64,000 nt of DNA from Nitrososphaerota archaeon. Lineage in GTDB: Archaea > Thermoproteota > Nitrososphaeria > Nitrososphaerales > UBA183. The notes beneath the pieces were generated by a model. That model searched no databases. It saw nothing but the letters and a program-made list of their open reading frames with translations, and was not told the DNA's origin. The stretch lies in the NCBI GenBank assembly GCA_029784825.1, contig JAFMAU010000003.1, positions 34,378 to 98,377 on the forward strand. Reading direction: 5' to 3'. Below are positions 25,356-33,701 of this stretch, one piece after another (positions within the stretch are counted from its first letter, which is position 1; each line of letters starts with the position of its first letter). The position numbers were made by a program, and so were the translations under genes.

Positions 25356-26477
25356 TCACAGCGAGAACGCGTTGACGCCCTGGACCCTTCCGGCTCCCTT
25401 CATCATTGAGAACCAAGAGTCGCCGGAGTCGAGGCTCCCGAAGACCTCGCCCGTGGTTGTCCCGAAATAGACGCCCGGGTCTCTCTGTCCGTCGGTGGCC
25501 ATGCCGTCTCGAAGCACGCAGGTGTGGACTCCCCTGGGGAGGCCCTTGGTCAGCTCCTGCCAGTCCTTTCCGTCCCTCCTGTAGACAGCGAGCTTGCCAA
25601 TGATGCAGGAGTTGTGCTTCTTGCAGACGCCCTGGAACGCGGGCACTGTGAAGAGCTTGGACGAGCCGTCTTCGGTCAGGACTATCGGGAACCCGTGGCG
25701 GACCTTGTCCCCGGGGCTGATGTCGACCCACCTGTCGCCCGAGTCCCGGGATTCGAAGACGCCGCAGTGGTTCTGCTGGTAGACCAGCCCGTTGCTCTTG
25801 GCCGAGAGCACGACCTTGTGGGTGCATCCGTGCACGTTCTTGAGGTGCTCCTTCATCTTGGTCGCGTCGTCCAGGGGCTGCTGCCCTGGCGGGTCCAGCC
25901 ATCCTCCGACCGGGCAGCTGTCCATCTGCCCGTCCCGTATGCGCTTCCATGCCTTGCCTCCGTCGTCGGACCTGTAGGTCCCGTTCCCGGAAGCGACAAG
26001 ATAGAGCCTTTCTCTGTCGGCAGGGTCGACCCGGACCGTGTGGATGCAGAGACCCGTCGTCCCCATGGCCCAATCTATCCCCCAATCGTTCCTGCCGGGA
26101 GCAGTGTGCAACCCCACGACTTCGTTCCAAGCATTGCCGTTGTCCTCGCTCTTGAACAGGTGGCCATAGTGGGTCCCCGCATACATCACGGAAGGATGCT
26201 TGGGGTCCACCCCGAAAGTCCAGACCTTCCTCACGTTCAAACCCCTGCTCGAAGGCCTCCAGGTCTTCCCGAGGTCCTTGGACCGGAAGACGCCCTCGGT
26301 GTGGGTGGCCGCGAAGAGGATGCCGGCCTTTGGATTGTAGGCGAAACTGTTTACGCTCTCTCCCTTCAGGAGCTTGGGGCTCCTCCTCCACTTGCCCCTG
26401 CCGGAATCGGATGAGAAGAGATAGCAGCCGTCCGTGGTGCCGACCGCGACCAATGTCCGTTCCCCTGAACGAGGCAC
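25356..26477 (-). CDS. BNR/sialidase-type beta-propeller protein
   Basis: The 373-residue protein is made of repeated SxDxGxxW (Asp-box) blades, for example RSKDLGKTWRPSS, KSEDNGNAWNEV, RSDDGGKAWKRI and GSLDSGDSWFSMM. This predicts a six- or seven-bladed propeller. It has no signal peptide or membrane segment, so it is likely cytoplasmic. Several Cys and His in the middle (GCTHKV, CKKHNSC) may bind metal. Function is unknown. It interrupts the molybdenum cofactor cluster between mocA and xdhC, which hints at a link with Mo enzymes. Confidence 0.8.
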   Translation of the reverse strand: MPRSGERTLVAVGTTDGCYLFSSDSGRGKWRRSPKLLKGESVNSFAYNPKAGILFAATHTEGVFRSKDLGKTWRPSSRGLNVRKVWTFGVDPKHPSVMYAGTHYGHLFKSEDNGNAWNEVVGLHTAPGRNDWGIDWAMGTTGLCIHTVRVDPADRERLYLVASGNGTYRSDDGGKAWKRIRDGQMDSCPVGGWLDPPGQQPLDDATKMKEHLKNVHGCTHKVVLSAKSNGLVYQQNHCGVFESRDSGDRWVDISPGDKVRHGFPIVLTEDGSSKLFTVPAFQGVCKKHNSCIIGKLAVYRRDGKDWQELTKGLPRGVHTCVLRDGMATDGQRDPGVYFGTTTGEVFGSLDSGDSWFSMMKGAGRVQGVNAFSL

Positions 26478-26591
26478 GGCCTCCTGAAGCAGAAACGGAA
26501 TTTAACGATTTCCACCGCGCACCATATGATATTGTGAGTCAGGCGGGCTAAGGATTAATATCCAGGCAGTCACGGATTGAACTCTGGAAGA

Positions 26592-27452
26592 ATGAAGAAC
26601 TCCGAGTTCGCCCGGCTCATGAACAGCCTGACCAGCCGCAGGGAGCCGTTTGCGCTCGCAACAGTGGTGAAAACCGAGGGGTCCACCATAGGGAAACCGG
26701 GCTTCAAGGTCATGATTTCCAAAGACGGGGAGATCCTCTACGGGTCGCTGGGCGGGGTCTGTCCCGAGTCTGCATTGGTCGCCAGCGCAAAGAAGACGAT
26801 CGCGAACGGCCAGCCCAAGAACGTCAAGATCTACCTGGAGGACGTAGAGTCCGCGGTCGAGGGCGTGGTCAAGAGCCAGAACGAGGACGAGATACACGTG
26901 GAGACCAACTGCGGCGGGATGATGGAGGTCTACATAGAGCCGTACATGCCCCAGCAGCGGCTGATACTCATCGGTCAGGGAGGGAAGGACGACGTCGAAG
27001 ATTCCCTCGTCAAGCAGGGCAAGGCGTTGGACTTTGAGGTGGTCGTCATCGACCATGCCCCGGTGCTGACTGAGGAGCCGGACGAGCTGATCAAGGACCT
27101 GGACTACGACCTCTCGAAGTTCAAGTTCTACGACTCCGACTCGGTCGTCATCCTGACCAAGGGAGCCAGGGACGTCGAGGCTCTCGCGGCCCTGTCGAAG
27201 TTCAAGCTGAGGTACGTCGGCCTCATGGCGAGCAAGCAGCGCGCGGTGGACGACGTCGAGGAGCTGAGGAAGAAGGGCGTTGACAGGAAGTTCGTCGAGG
27301 CGGTGCGGACTCCCATCGGCGTCGACGTGGGAGCCATAACCCCGGCGGAGATCGCGCTCAGCATATTGACGGAGATAGTTGCGACGAAGTACGGCAAGAC
27401 CGTGCCGAGCAGGAGCCTCAGCGCCAATCCGATGCAGCTAAGGCAGGCCTGA
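26592..27452 (+). CDS. XdhC/CoxI-family protein
   Basis: The roughly 286-residue protein matches XdhC: the N-terminal PFALATVVKTEGSTIGKPG, the Cys-containing LGGVCPESALV and ETNCGGMMEVYIEP, then a Rossmann half with LILIGQGGKDDV and GLMASKQRAVD. These proteins carry molybdopterin cytosine dinucleotide and insert it into xanthine dehydrogenase or aldehyde oxidoreductase-type enzymes. ATG 26592 is preferred; an in-frame TTG at 26577 would add five residues. GGATTAATAT at 26552-26561 gives the promoter. No Mo-hydroxylase structural gene lies in the window. Confidence 0.88.
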   Translation: MKNSEFARLMNSLTSRREPFALATVVKTEGSTIGKPGFKVMISKDGEILYGSLGGVCPESALVASAKKTIANGQPKNVKIYLEDVESAVEGVVKSQNEDEIHVETNCGGMMEVYIEPYMPQQRLILIGQGGKDDVEDSLVKQGKALDFEVVVIDHAPVLTEEPDELIKDLDYDLSKFKFYDSDSVVILTKGARDVEALAALSKFKLRYVGLMASKQRAVDDVEELRKKGVDRKFVEAVRTPIGVDVGAITPAEIALSILTEIVATKYGKTVPSRSLSANPMQLRQA

Positions 27453-27455
27453 GCC

Positions 27456-27887
27456 TCAGGCCCGGATGGGCTTCCCTTCGACCCAGCGGTTGGTCCCGCG
27501 CACCCTTTCCCTTTTCCAGAGCGGCAGGCCAGTCTTTATCCTGTCTATGGCGTACCTGCACGCCTCGAAGGCCTCGGCCCGGTGCGCCGAGGAGACGGCC
27601 ACAACCACGCTGACCTCGCCTATCCTCAGCCTGCCTTCCCTGTGATACATGCTGACCTTCTTGACCGGCCACTTCTTCATCACCTCCGCCCCGATGACCT
27701 TCAGCCTCTTCTCGGCCATCTCCCTGTAGGCCTGGTACTCCAGCCCGTCGACCCTCCCGAACTCGCTCCTGTTCCTGATGGTGCCCGTGAAGACGACTAT
27801 GCCTCCGGCAGTCGGGTCCTCCACCTCCTTCATCGCCTTGGCAGGGCTGATCTTCCCGCGGGTCAGGCCAGTCCGGAGTCGCGCCAT
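27456..27887 (-). CDS. moaE: Molybdopterin synthase large subunit
   Basis: The 143-residue protein has the MoaE core: GGIVVFTGTIRNRSEFG, a YQAYREMAEK helix, HREGRLRIGEVSVVVAVSS and AHRAEAFEACRYAIDRIK, and ends with WKRERV, which contains the catalytic Lys and Arg region. It binds MoaD and converts cyclic pyranopterin monophosphate to molybdopterin. Its start lies 1 bp downstream of the moaD stop, so they form an operon with moaA. Confidence 0.93.
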   Translation of the reverse strand: MARLRTGLTRGKISPAKAMKEVEDPTAGGIVVFTGTIRNRSEFGRVDGLEYQAYREMAEKRLKVIGAEVMKKWPVKKVSMYHREGRLRIGEVSVVVAVSSAHRAEAFEACRYAIDRIKTGLPLWKRERVRGTNRWVEGKPIRA

Positions 27888-27888
27888 T

Positions 27889-28137
27889 CTAGCCGCCTGC
27901 CACCGGCGGGAGCACGCCCACCTCGTCGCCGTCCTTCACACGGTCGTCGGGCTCGGCAATCTCCTGGTTGACTGAGAGGCGGAGAGACCTCGTCATGGGC
28001 TGGAGGCCCGGATGGAGCTTGACGAGGTGCTTCAGGACCGAGGCGGCTGTGGACTTGGCTTCGGTCTCGATGAACTCGGCCGGCTTCTCGACCACATCTC
28101 TGGCACCGGCGAAGTAGACTACCTTGATTCTCGCCAA
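27889..28137 (-). CDS. moaD: Molybdopterin synthase sulfur carrier subunit
   Basis: The 82-residue ubiquitin-like protein starts at a TTG (28137) as ARIKVVYFAGARDVV and ends in VLPPVAGG, with the C-terminal Gly-Gly that is thiocarboxylated. It lies between moaA (5 bp upstream) and moaE (1 bp downstream). A longer open frame upstream is antisense-like sequence inside moaA and is not used. Confidence 0.9.
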   Translation of the reverse strand: MARIKVVYFAGARDVVEKPAEFIETEAKSTAASVLKHLVKLHPGLQPMTRSLRLSVNQEIAEPDDRVKDGDEVGVLPPVAGG

Positions 28138-28142
28138 GGGGC

Positions 28143-29162
28143 TCAACCACCGATCGCGTTCATGTTGCGGGGCTTCCCCCAGCCCTCGCTCAGGGAGGTC
28201 ATGTAGCCGACTCCCGGCGGCTTCTTCTTGACCACTTCGCGGATGTACGCTTCGAGCTGGGCGTCGGTGCTGCCGTCCCTGATGTAGGGCTTGAGGTCGT
28301 AGTATTCGGTGTCGAAAAGGCAAGACAGGAGTTTGCCGTCGGAGGTGAGCCTTATCCTGTCGCAGTCGTCGCAGAAAGGCTCGCTCATGGATGTGATGAG
28401 GCCGAGGTCCCCGGGCCCGTCGTTGACTGACCAGAGGGAGGCGGTCTTTCCCGTCTTGCGGCCCATGGCCTTTAGTCCGTGCCTCTTCCCCACGATGTCC
28501 ACGATCTCCTTCCCCGTTATCACTGCGTCCGGATTCCAGATTCCCAGTCCGTCCAGCGGCATGAACTCGATGAACCGTATGGAAAGGCCCCGAGAATGCG
28601 CGTAGTCGAAGAGCTCGTAGAGCTCGTCCTCGTTGTAGCCCCGGATGGCTACGCTGTTGATCTTTACCGGGTCCAGGCCGACCCTGACCGCCTCTTCGAT
28701 CCCATCCAGCACGCGCGGCAGCGCGTTGATTCCTGATATCTTGGCGAACCTGTCCGGCTTCAGGCTGTGGAGGCTGACCGTGACTCCGCGGAGGCCCGCC
28801 GACCTCATCGCCTTGGCCTTCTGCTTCAGGAACCAGCCGTTGGATGTCATGTCCACGGAATCGATCCCGCCGATGGAAGTGAGCCCCTTGACCAGGTCCT
28901 CGAGGTTCGGCCTCAGGAGGGGTTCCCCACCCGTGACCCGTATGCTGTCGATCCCGAGCGATGCGAGTACGCGCGTTATGTGCTCGATCTCCTGGAAGGA
29001 GAGCTGGTCTGCGGTGGGCAGCCACTTGACCTTCGACTTGTCGGGCATGCAGAAAAGGCAGGCGAAGTTGCACCTGTCTGTGACCGAGATCCTGAGCTTC
29101 TTGGCCACCCTTCGTCTGCCGTCGATGAGCGAACCTAAGGCTGGAACTGTCGAAGACGGCAT
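28143..29162 (-). CDS. moaA: GTP 3',8-cyclase
   Basis: The 339-residue radical SAM enzyme has the CxxxCxxC motif in RISVTDRCNFACLFC (Cys31, 35, 38) and the C-terminal cluster region FCDDCDRIRLTSDGKLLSCLF. The C-terminal GG is present (NAIGG). It makes the first intermediate of molybdopterin synthesis. A TATA-like GTTTTAGT at 29187-29194 lies about 27 nt from the ATG at 29162. It is the first gene of moaA-moaD-moaE and is divergent from moaC. Confidence 0.94.
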   Translation of the reverse strand: MPSSTVPALGSLIDGRRRVAKKLRISVTDRCNFACLFCMPDKSKVKWLPTADQLSFQEIEHITRVLASLGIDSIRVTGGEPLLRPNLEDLVKGLTSIGGIDSVDMTSNGWFLKQKAKAMRSAGLRGVTVSLHSLKPDRFAKISGINALPRVLDGIEEAVRVGLDPVKINSVAIRGYNEDELYELFDYAHSRGLSIRFIEFMPLDGLGIWNPDAVITGKEIVDIVGKRHGLKAMGRKTGKTASLWSVNDGPGDLGLITSMSEPFCDDCDRIRLTSDGKLLSCLFDTEYYDLKPYIRDGSTDAQLEAYIREVVKKKPPGVGYMTSLSEGWGKPRNMNAIGG

Positions 29163-29296
29163 CTTAAATCGAGCTGCGGCAGCCGCACTAAAACCTTACG
29201 GGGGTTCCCACGAAATCCGGAGGCGTTCCCCGGCCGTGAGCGTGAAGTGGGAGCGGGCCTCCGCCTCGGGAGAAGCTATATGGCGTACGGGGCACG

Positions 29297-29758
29297 GTGC
29301 GGGCGCAGTTGTTCCGTCAGGTCGACGTTTCATCCAAGCCCGTCTCGTACAGGAGGGCCACGGCCACGGGCGTGATCAGGCTGAAGCCCTCGACACTCAG
29401 GACGATCAAGAGGGGAGGGGTCGAGAAGGGCGACCCCCTCGCACTGGCGAGGCTGACCGGAGTGGTGGCCGCGAAGCGGACGTCGGACATGCTTGCGCTC
29501 TGCCATCCGCTCAGGCTCGACGCGACCCAGGTCAGGGCCGAGGCGATCGAAGGCGGCATAAGGGTCACCGCCACGGTGGTCGCCAAGGAGAGGACGGGGG
29601 TCGAGATGGAGGCCCTGACAGCCGTGTCCATAGCTCTGCTCAACATCTGGGACGTGACCAAGCAGTACGAGAAGGACTCGGGCGGGCAGTATCCCTCGAC
29701 GCGGATCGAAGGGATAAGAGTGACCAGCAAGGTGAAGAGAAAAGTTGATGCCTCATGA
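29297..29758 (+). CDS. moaC: Cyclic pyranopterin monophosphate synthase
   Basis: The 153-residue protein has MoaC motifs: VSYRRATATGVIRLKPSTL, MLALCHPLRLD, TGVEMEALTAVSIALLNIWD and EKDSGGQYP. It turns the MoaA product into cPMP. The GTG start lies about 20 nt after CTATATGG near 29277-29284. The stop overlaps the start of the moaB-like gene, indicating translational coupling. Confidence 0.94.
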   Translation: MRAQLFRQVDVSSKPVSYRRATATGVIRLKPSTLRTIKRGGVEKGDPLALARLTGVVAAKRTSDMLALCHPLRLDATQVRAEAIEGGIRVTATVVAKERTGVEMEALTAVSIALLNIWDVTKQYEKDSGGQYPSTRIEGIRVTSKVKRKVDAS

Positions 29759-30266
29759 GAAGCACCGGAGCAGCGGTTCCGGGCAGATCGCGGTCGTAGT
29801 GGTAACAGTCAGCACCAGCAGGTACGCGTCAAAGCAACAGGGAGGAAAGGCCGATGACGAGTCGGGGGACGTCGCGGCCAGGGAGCTGGGCAGACTCGGC
29901 CACAGGTTGGCGCGCAGAGAGCTCATCTCGGACGAACCCAGCATGATAAGGAGCGAGGTGGAGCGCTTCCTGAAAGGGGAGGACGACGTTCTCGTCTTCC
30001 TGGGCGGGACCGGAGTCTCCAAGAGGGACGTGACAATCGAATCCGCACGCCCCTTCTTCGAAAAGGAGTTGGACGGGTTCGGGGAGTTGCTGCGAAGCGC
30101 CAGTTTCAAGAAGGTCGGGGCGGCCTCGGTGCTCACGCGGGCCACAGCCGGCGTCGCCAGCGGGAAGCTCATCCTCTGTCTGCCCGGTTCGCCAGACGCA
30201 GCCGCGACAGCGCTCAAGAGCTTCGGAAAGGAAATGCCGCACGCCCTCTTCGTGGCCCGGAGCTGA
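29748..30266 (+). CDS. moaB: MoaB/MogA-family molybdopterin adenylyltransferase
   Basis: The 172-residue protein carries VVTVSTSRYASKQQGGKADDESG near its start, VFLGGTGVSKRDVTIESA and LPGSPDAAATALKSF. These are the adenylation-site motifs of the MogA/MoaB family that prime molybdopterin for MoeA. It overlaps moaC by 11 bp. ATG at 29748 is preceded by an in-frame TTG at 29745; either may be used. Confidence 0.9.
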   Translation: MPHEKHRSSGSGQIAVVVVTVSTSRYASKQQGGKADDESGDVAARELGRLGHRLARRELISDEPSMIRSEVERFLKGEDDVLVFLGGTGVSKRDVTIESARPFFEKELDGFGELLRSASFKKVGAASVLTRATAGVASGKLILCLPGSPDAAATALKSFGKEMPHALFVARS

Positions 30267-30283
30267 ACTGGAGCCGACTCCAC

Positions 30284-31471
30284 TTGGAAACGGGCACCCC
30301 AGGGATCACGAGGGCGGCGGCCGCCATCGCCATAGCCGTCATGTTCGTCGTCCCCGCCCCCCAGTCGGGGTCGAGCGCGGTGAACATCGCCTACGGCCGA
30401 TCATGGCCGCGGTCCATAGTGATCGACCAGGCGAGGCAGCTCGCCTACGTCGACGGGGAATCGGGGATCTATCCTCCTGACGGGTTCTCCTTCGGCGTCA
30501 TCAGCATGGCCAACCAGAGCCTGGGCACCGTCCTGGGACTGCCGGGCATCGCGGGCGAGCTGGCCCTGGACGCGAGCTCCGGCACCGTATACGCCGCCGG
30601 GCAGGACTCGGTCACAGTAATCGACGCCAAGAACATGTCCATTGAGCGCACGATCCCGCTGAAGATACCGATCTTCAGCATTGCCTTCGACGGCTCGACC
30701 GGCCACCTGCTGATAACCAGCGGCAATCGTGTGTTCCAGATGGACACAGTCAGCGGAAGGCTCCTCCGGAACGCCACCGTGGGCGAATCTGCCGAGGGAA
30801 TGGCAGTCGACCCCGCGGCTGGGACAGTCTTCGTGGCCAACTACCTTTCCTCGTCCGTCTCGGTCCTGCGCACAGCAGACCTTTCCAGCGTGAAGACGGT
30901 CGAGCTTCCGCCCGGGTCGTACCCCGCGCAGCTCTCCCTCGACACCGGGCGCGCAATCCTCTATGTCACCACGGACGGTGAGTCGGTAGCCGAAGTGAGT
31001 TCCAGCTCCTACGCTGTGGTCGGGAGCATCCGGGTCTCCCAGTCCAGCGCGAACGGGACCTACGCCCTGGCAGTGGACCCGTCGAGGGGCAGGCTCTTCG
31101 TGGCCACAGAGCCGGGCACCACAGTCTCGGAGCTGAACGCTGCCACTGGCGCGCTCATCGCGACCTTTGCCCTGGACTCCGCGGCGTTCGAGATGGCGGT
31201 CGGCCAGGCAACGGGGAAGCTCTACGTGACCAACTACCATCAGGTCACGGTGATTACTCCGGTTGAAGCAGAGGCGGTTGCGCCGCAGTCTCCGCAGTAC
31301 GGCCTGTGGGCTGTCGTCGGGGGCGCCTCGACAGCCGCGGTCGTTGCCCTCTACCTTTGGAGGTTCACTGCCATCGGTGGAAGGCGGGGTGGTCCTTCCC
31401 GACAGCGACGAACAGGCCGCTCATGGTTGCAGTCTTCACACCGCCAGCCTCAAGCTGGCCCTTCACGGTGA
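30284..31471 (+). CDS. Secreted YVTN-type beta-propeller protein with C-terminal membrane anchor
   Basis: The 395-residue protein has an N-terminal hydrophobic signal (about residues 8-28) and a propeller of repeats such as GTVFVANYLSSSVSVL, RLFVATEPGTTVSELN and GKLYVTNYHQVTVI. A membrane helix near residue 350 and a basic tail end it. It probably sits on the cell surface; ligand unknown. Its last 107 bases overlap the convergent thioesterase gene and encode a low-complexity Arg/Gln tail, so the real end may differ. It follows moaB by 17 bp. Confidence 0.75.
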   Translation: METGTPGITRAAAAIAIAVMFVVPAPQSGSSAVNIAYGRSWPRSIVIDQARQLAYVDGESGIYPPDGFSFGVISMANQSLGTVLGLPGIAGELALDASSGTVYAAGQDSVTVIDAKNMSIERTIPLKIPIFSIAFDGSTGHLLITSGNRVFQMDTVSGRLLRNATVGESAEGMAVDPAAGTVFVANYLSSSVSVLRTADLSSVKTVELPPGSYPAQLSLDTGRAILYVTTDGESVAEVSSSSYAVVGSIRVSQSSANGTYALAVDPSRGRLFVATEPGTTVSELNAATGALIATFALDSAAFEMAVGQATGKLYVTNYHQVTVITPVEAEAVAPQSPQYGLWAVVGGASTAAVVALYLWRFTAIGGRRGGPSRQRRTGRSWLQSSHRQPQAGPSR

Positions 31472-31835
31472 CGCGGTTCCCGTCTATCTTCTCGACCCAG
31501 GCGCTGAGGCGCCACCGTCTGTCGACCGGCGTCGGCTTTAGGAACGTAACCGTGTATTCCGCAGTCACCGTCCCCGGCGGGCTGGAAAGCCCTCTCTCCT
31601 TCATGAGGAAGTACGTGGCCGCCCAGTTCCCGTTGCAGTCCATCAGCACGGATATGATTCCCCCGCTGGCGAAATCGGCGAAGGCCACGTGATGCCGTTG
31701 GGGCATCCAGTCTGCCACAACCTTGTCTCCCTCTGGGCGGCTCTTCACCTGGAGGCCCTTCGCGTTCTTCGGTCCGCACCCGAAGCAGGTGCTGTTGGGG
31801 GCGAAGGTATCCTGAAGGCTCTTCTGCTCCGGCAT
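31365..31835 (-). CDS. PaaI-like hotdog-fold thioesterase
   Basis: The 156-residue protein has the hotdog core HHVAFADFASGGIISVLMDC followed by TAEYTVTFLKPTPVDRR, typical of PaaI and YbgC-like acyl-CoA thioesterases. The N-terminus carries CFGCGPKNAKGL, a motif frequent in this branch. The acyl substrate is unknown. The gene overlaps the 3' end of the propeller gene by 107 bp and precedes a PLD-like gene running the same way. Confidence 0.82.
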   Translation of the reverse strand: MPEQKSLQDTFAPNSTCFGCGPKNAKGLQVKSRPEGDKVVADWMPQRHHVAFADFASGGIISVLMDCNGNWAATYFLMKERGLSSPPGTVTAEYTVTFLKPTPVDRRWRLSAWVEKIDGNRVTVKGQLEAGGVKTATMSGLFVAVGKDHPAFHRWQ

Positions 31836-31837
31836 CG

Positions 31838-32566
31838 CTAGCCCTTCCCCGCCAGGATTCTCTCGACGTCGTCCTTCTGCAGCCTCAGGTTTGACGCGAT
31901 CAGCTCGGCAGACGTCGTCTGGTTGGTCTGCCTCGCCTTGCCGACGACCTCGGCCAGATAGTCAGCGTATGGCTTGGCGTCGGCCGAAGTCCAGCGCTTC
32001 TCGAACTCCTGCCTGAACATCGACGCCACGCTCTCCGAGGGGACCACGTAGCCCTTTCTGGTCGGCTCGTCTTTTCCCTTCCTCTCAGGGACGCCTATCA
32101 CAACAGACTGGTCGTCGACTATCATGTATCGCATGTCGCTCACCAGGACCTCCGGATTGAACCTGACGCTGGCGCCCGCCTTCTGGTACAACTGAGCCAC
32201 GTGAAGGCGGTCTGGAGCCCTGGGAAGGATGTACCTGACCTCGGCGCCGCGCGCGACTGCCCCGGATATCGCGCTCGTGACCTGGTTGATCACCTCCGTC
32301 TCTTCCGCGGAGGGAGAGCTGCCCGTGACTACGCCCGTCACGGACTTCTTCGCAGATTGAATCGAACCGAGAACGCTGACGAAGTACTCCTGCCTCGAGA
32401 CCACATCGGTGGCGGCGGTCAGCCTCTGGACGAGCCTGTCCCTTCCGTGCAGCTCCCTCCTGTTCAGCACCAGGAGCGTGATTGTGACGATCAGGAGGAA
32501 GAGCTCCACCCCCAGAAGGACCACGTTGACGACGTCCGACTGCAGAATGGGCATGGCCCGTTCCAT
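31838..32566 (-). CDS. Membrane-anchored PLD-like domain protein
   Basis: The 242-residue protein has an N-terminal membrane helix (about 12-34), a coiled-coil-like charged linker and a domain with VRYILPRAPDRLHVAQLY, RYMIVDDQSVVIGVPERKG and ASMFRQEFEKRW. This matches the degenerate phospholipase D-like fold found in archaeal TrmB-type sensors. The active HKD motif is not seen, so it is more likely a sensor than a nuclease. It lies 3 bp upstream of the thioesterase gene, indicating an operon. Confidence 0.65.
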   Translation of the reverse strand: MERAMPILQSDVVNVVLLGVELFLLIVTITLLVLNRRELHGRDRLVQRLTAATDVVSRQEYFVSVLGSIQSAKKSVTGVVTGSSPSAEETEVINQVTSAISGAVARGAEVRYILPRAPDRLHVAQLYQKAGASVRFNPEVLVSDMRYMIVDDQSVVIGVPERKGKDEPTRKGYVVPSESVASMFRQEFEKRWTSADAKPYADYLAEVVGKARQTNQTTSAELIASNLRLQKDDVERILAGKG

Positions 32567-32758
32567 GACACCAGCGGTAAAAAGCGTTTGGAGGAACCCG
32601 CGGTTCTGGTGACTCCCCGTCGGACGCGCCGCCGGACGCCCTGCCGCTTCCCGAGTCGTGCGAGAAAGGCGTCCAGAGAACTGGGTTGGGAAAATACATA
32701 AGAAGACGGCCAGACCGTTTCGATTCGGACCGAGAGAACGACGAGCCAGCTATACGAC

Positions 32759-32983
32759 GTGGATAGGCGCCCGTGGCGGACCCTGCTCTACTGCACCGGC
32801 GTGGGTGTGGGTTTCTTCGTATCTCTTTTCTTGGCCCTCCATCTCGTTCTGATTTATTCCGGAATAGCTCCCGATCCGTCCGTCTTCAGATTCTATCCAA
32901 TCATGGCTGGACTCGGCGTGCTCTTCGGCTTCGAGAGGTGGTGGGCCTACGAGCAGGGAGGGGTCAATCCCTTCCACGAATAG
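32759..32983 (+). CDS. Small two-helix membrane protein
   Basis: The 74-residue protein has hydrophobic stretches at about 10-32 and 45-58, with a short tail FERWWAYEQGGVNPFHE. The GTG start is the first conventional codon; AAAATACATA near 32693 gives a possible promoter with a leader of about 35 nt. No family is recognised. The 244-bp gap to the PadR gene holds only its promoter and operator. Confidence 0.5.
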   Translation: MDRRPWRTLLYCTGVGVGFFVSLFLALHLVLIYSGIAPDPSVFRFYPIMAGLGVLFGFERWWAYEQGGVNPFHE

Positions 32984-33187
32984 TCCGCCCAGCGACTACA
33001 TCACTTCGAGGATTACCGCCCCAGCCCGTCCGACGGGGAGTCACCAGAACCAACCCGCAGCCACTCCTTGCGCGGGGGGCCCGTCGACGCTGGACGGGCC
33101 GCGAGTCGCGCGGACAGGTGCGCAGGCTACTAGGGACGGTGGGCTGCGCGGACCGCGGTTGCCAAGACTGGCCCGAGGGGGCAATCA

Positions 33188-33220
33188 TTTTATACGGACA
33201 TAATTACGCGATATATCGCG
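33188..33220 (+). promoter_or_regulatory. TATA box and 14-bp perfect palindrome upstream of padR
   Basis: TTTATACG at 33188-33195 is followed by the perfect palindrome CGCGATATATCGCG at 33207-33220, which covers the expected transcription start and ends 8 bp before the TTG start. Such a placement fits an operator for autorepression by the PadR protein, inferred from position only. Confidence 0.55.
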
Positions 33221-33227
33221 ATACAGG

Positions 33228-33701
33228 TTGTTTGCCCCCTCAAGGGCCCGCGGGGTCGGATGGGTCAGGCGCGGCGACGCGCGCCTCCTGGTCTTGGAGG
33301 TGCTGAAGGAACGGCCGATGCACGGCTACGAGGTGGGGAAGGCCATAGCCCAGCTCTTCGGCGGTGCCTACGAACCGAGCCCGGGGGTCGTCTATCCCAA
33401 CCTGCAGTGGCTTGAGGACGAGGGGATGCTGGAGCCGCTCCAGCGGAACGGGAAGAAGGTGTACAAGGTGACCGAGAAGGGAAGGAAGTTCGCGGCTCAG
33501 GGGCGGGTGGAGCTGCTGAGGCTGCTGGAGATCGGCCGCGGCACGTCGAAGGGCGCGAAGTGGGCCCTCATAACCGAGGGGAGGCAGCTGACAAGGGAGC
33601 TGGCCCTGGCCTTCCCCGACTTGGCGGAAGCCAAGGCAAGGAAGCTGGTCATGGTCTTGCATGAGGCGCGGGAGAAGGTCGAGAGGGTGCTGGAACAATG
33701 A
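33228..33701 (+). CDS. PadR-family transcriptional regulator
   Basis: The 157-residue protein has the PadR winged helix: LVLEVLKERPMHGYEVGKAI, PSPGVVYPNLQWLEDEGML and VYKVTEKGRKF. A C-terminal helical region probably dimerises. PadR proteins commonly repress adjacent transporter genes. Here the TTG start follows a palindrome at the likely transcription start, and the stop overlaps the next gene by ATGA, so the regulator heads an operon with a surface protein and an ABC system. Confidence 0.88.
   Translation: MFAPSRARGVGWVRRGDARLLVLEVLKERPMHGYEVGKAIAQLFGGAYEPSPGVVYPNLQWLEDEGMLEPLQRNGKKVYKVTEKGRKFAAQGRVELLRLLEIGRGTSKGAKWALITEGRQLTRELALAFPDLAEAKARKLVMVLHEAREKVERVLEQ

Noticed and set aside
28138..29073. 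Long frame upstream of moaD on the same strand
   Set aside because: It is out-of-frame translation of moaA; moaD is a complete ubiquitin-like protein from the TTG at 28137.
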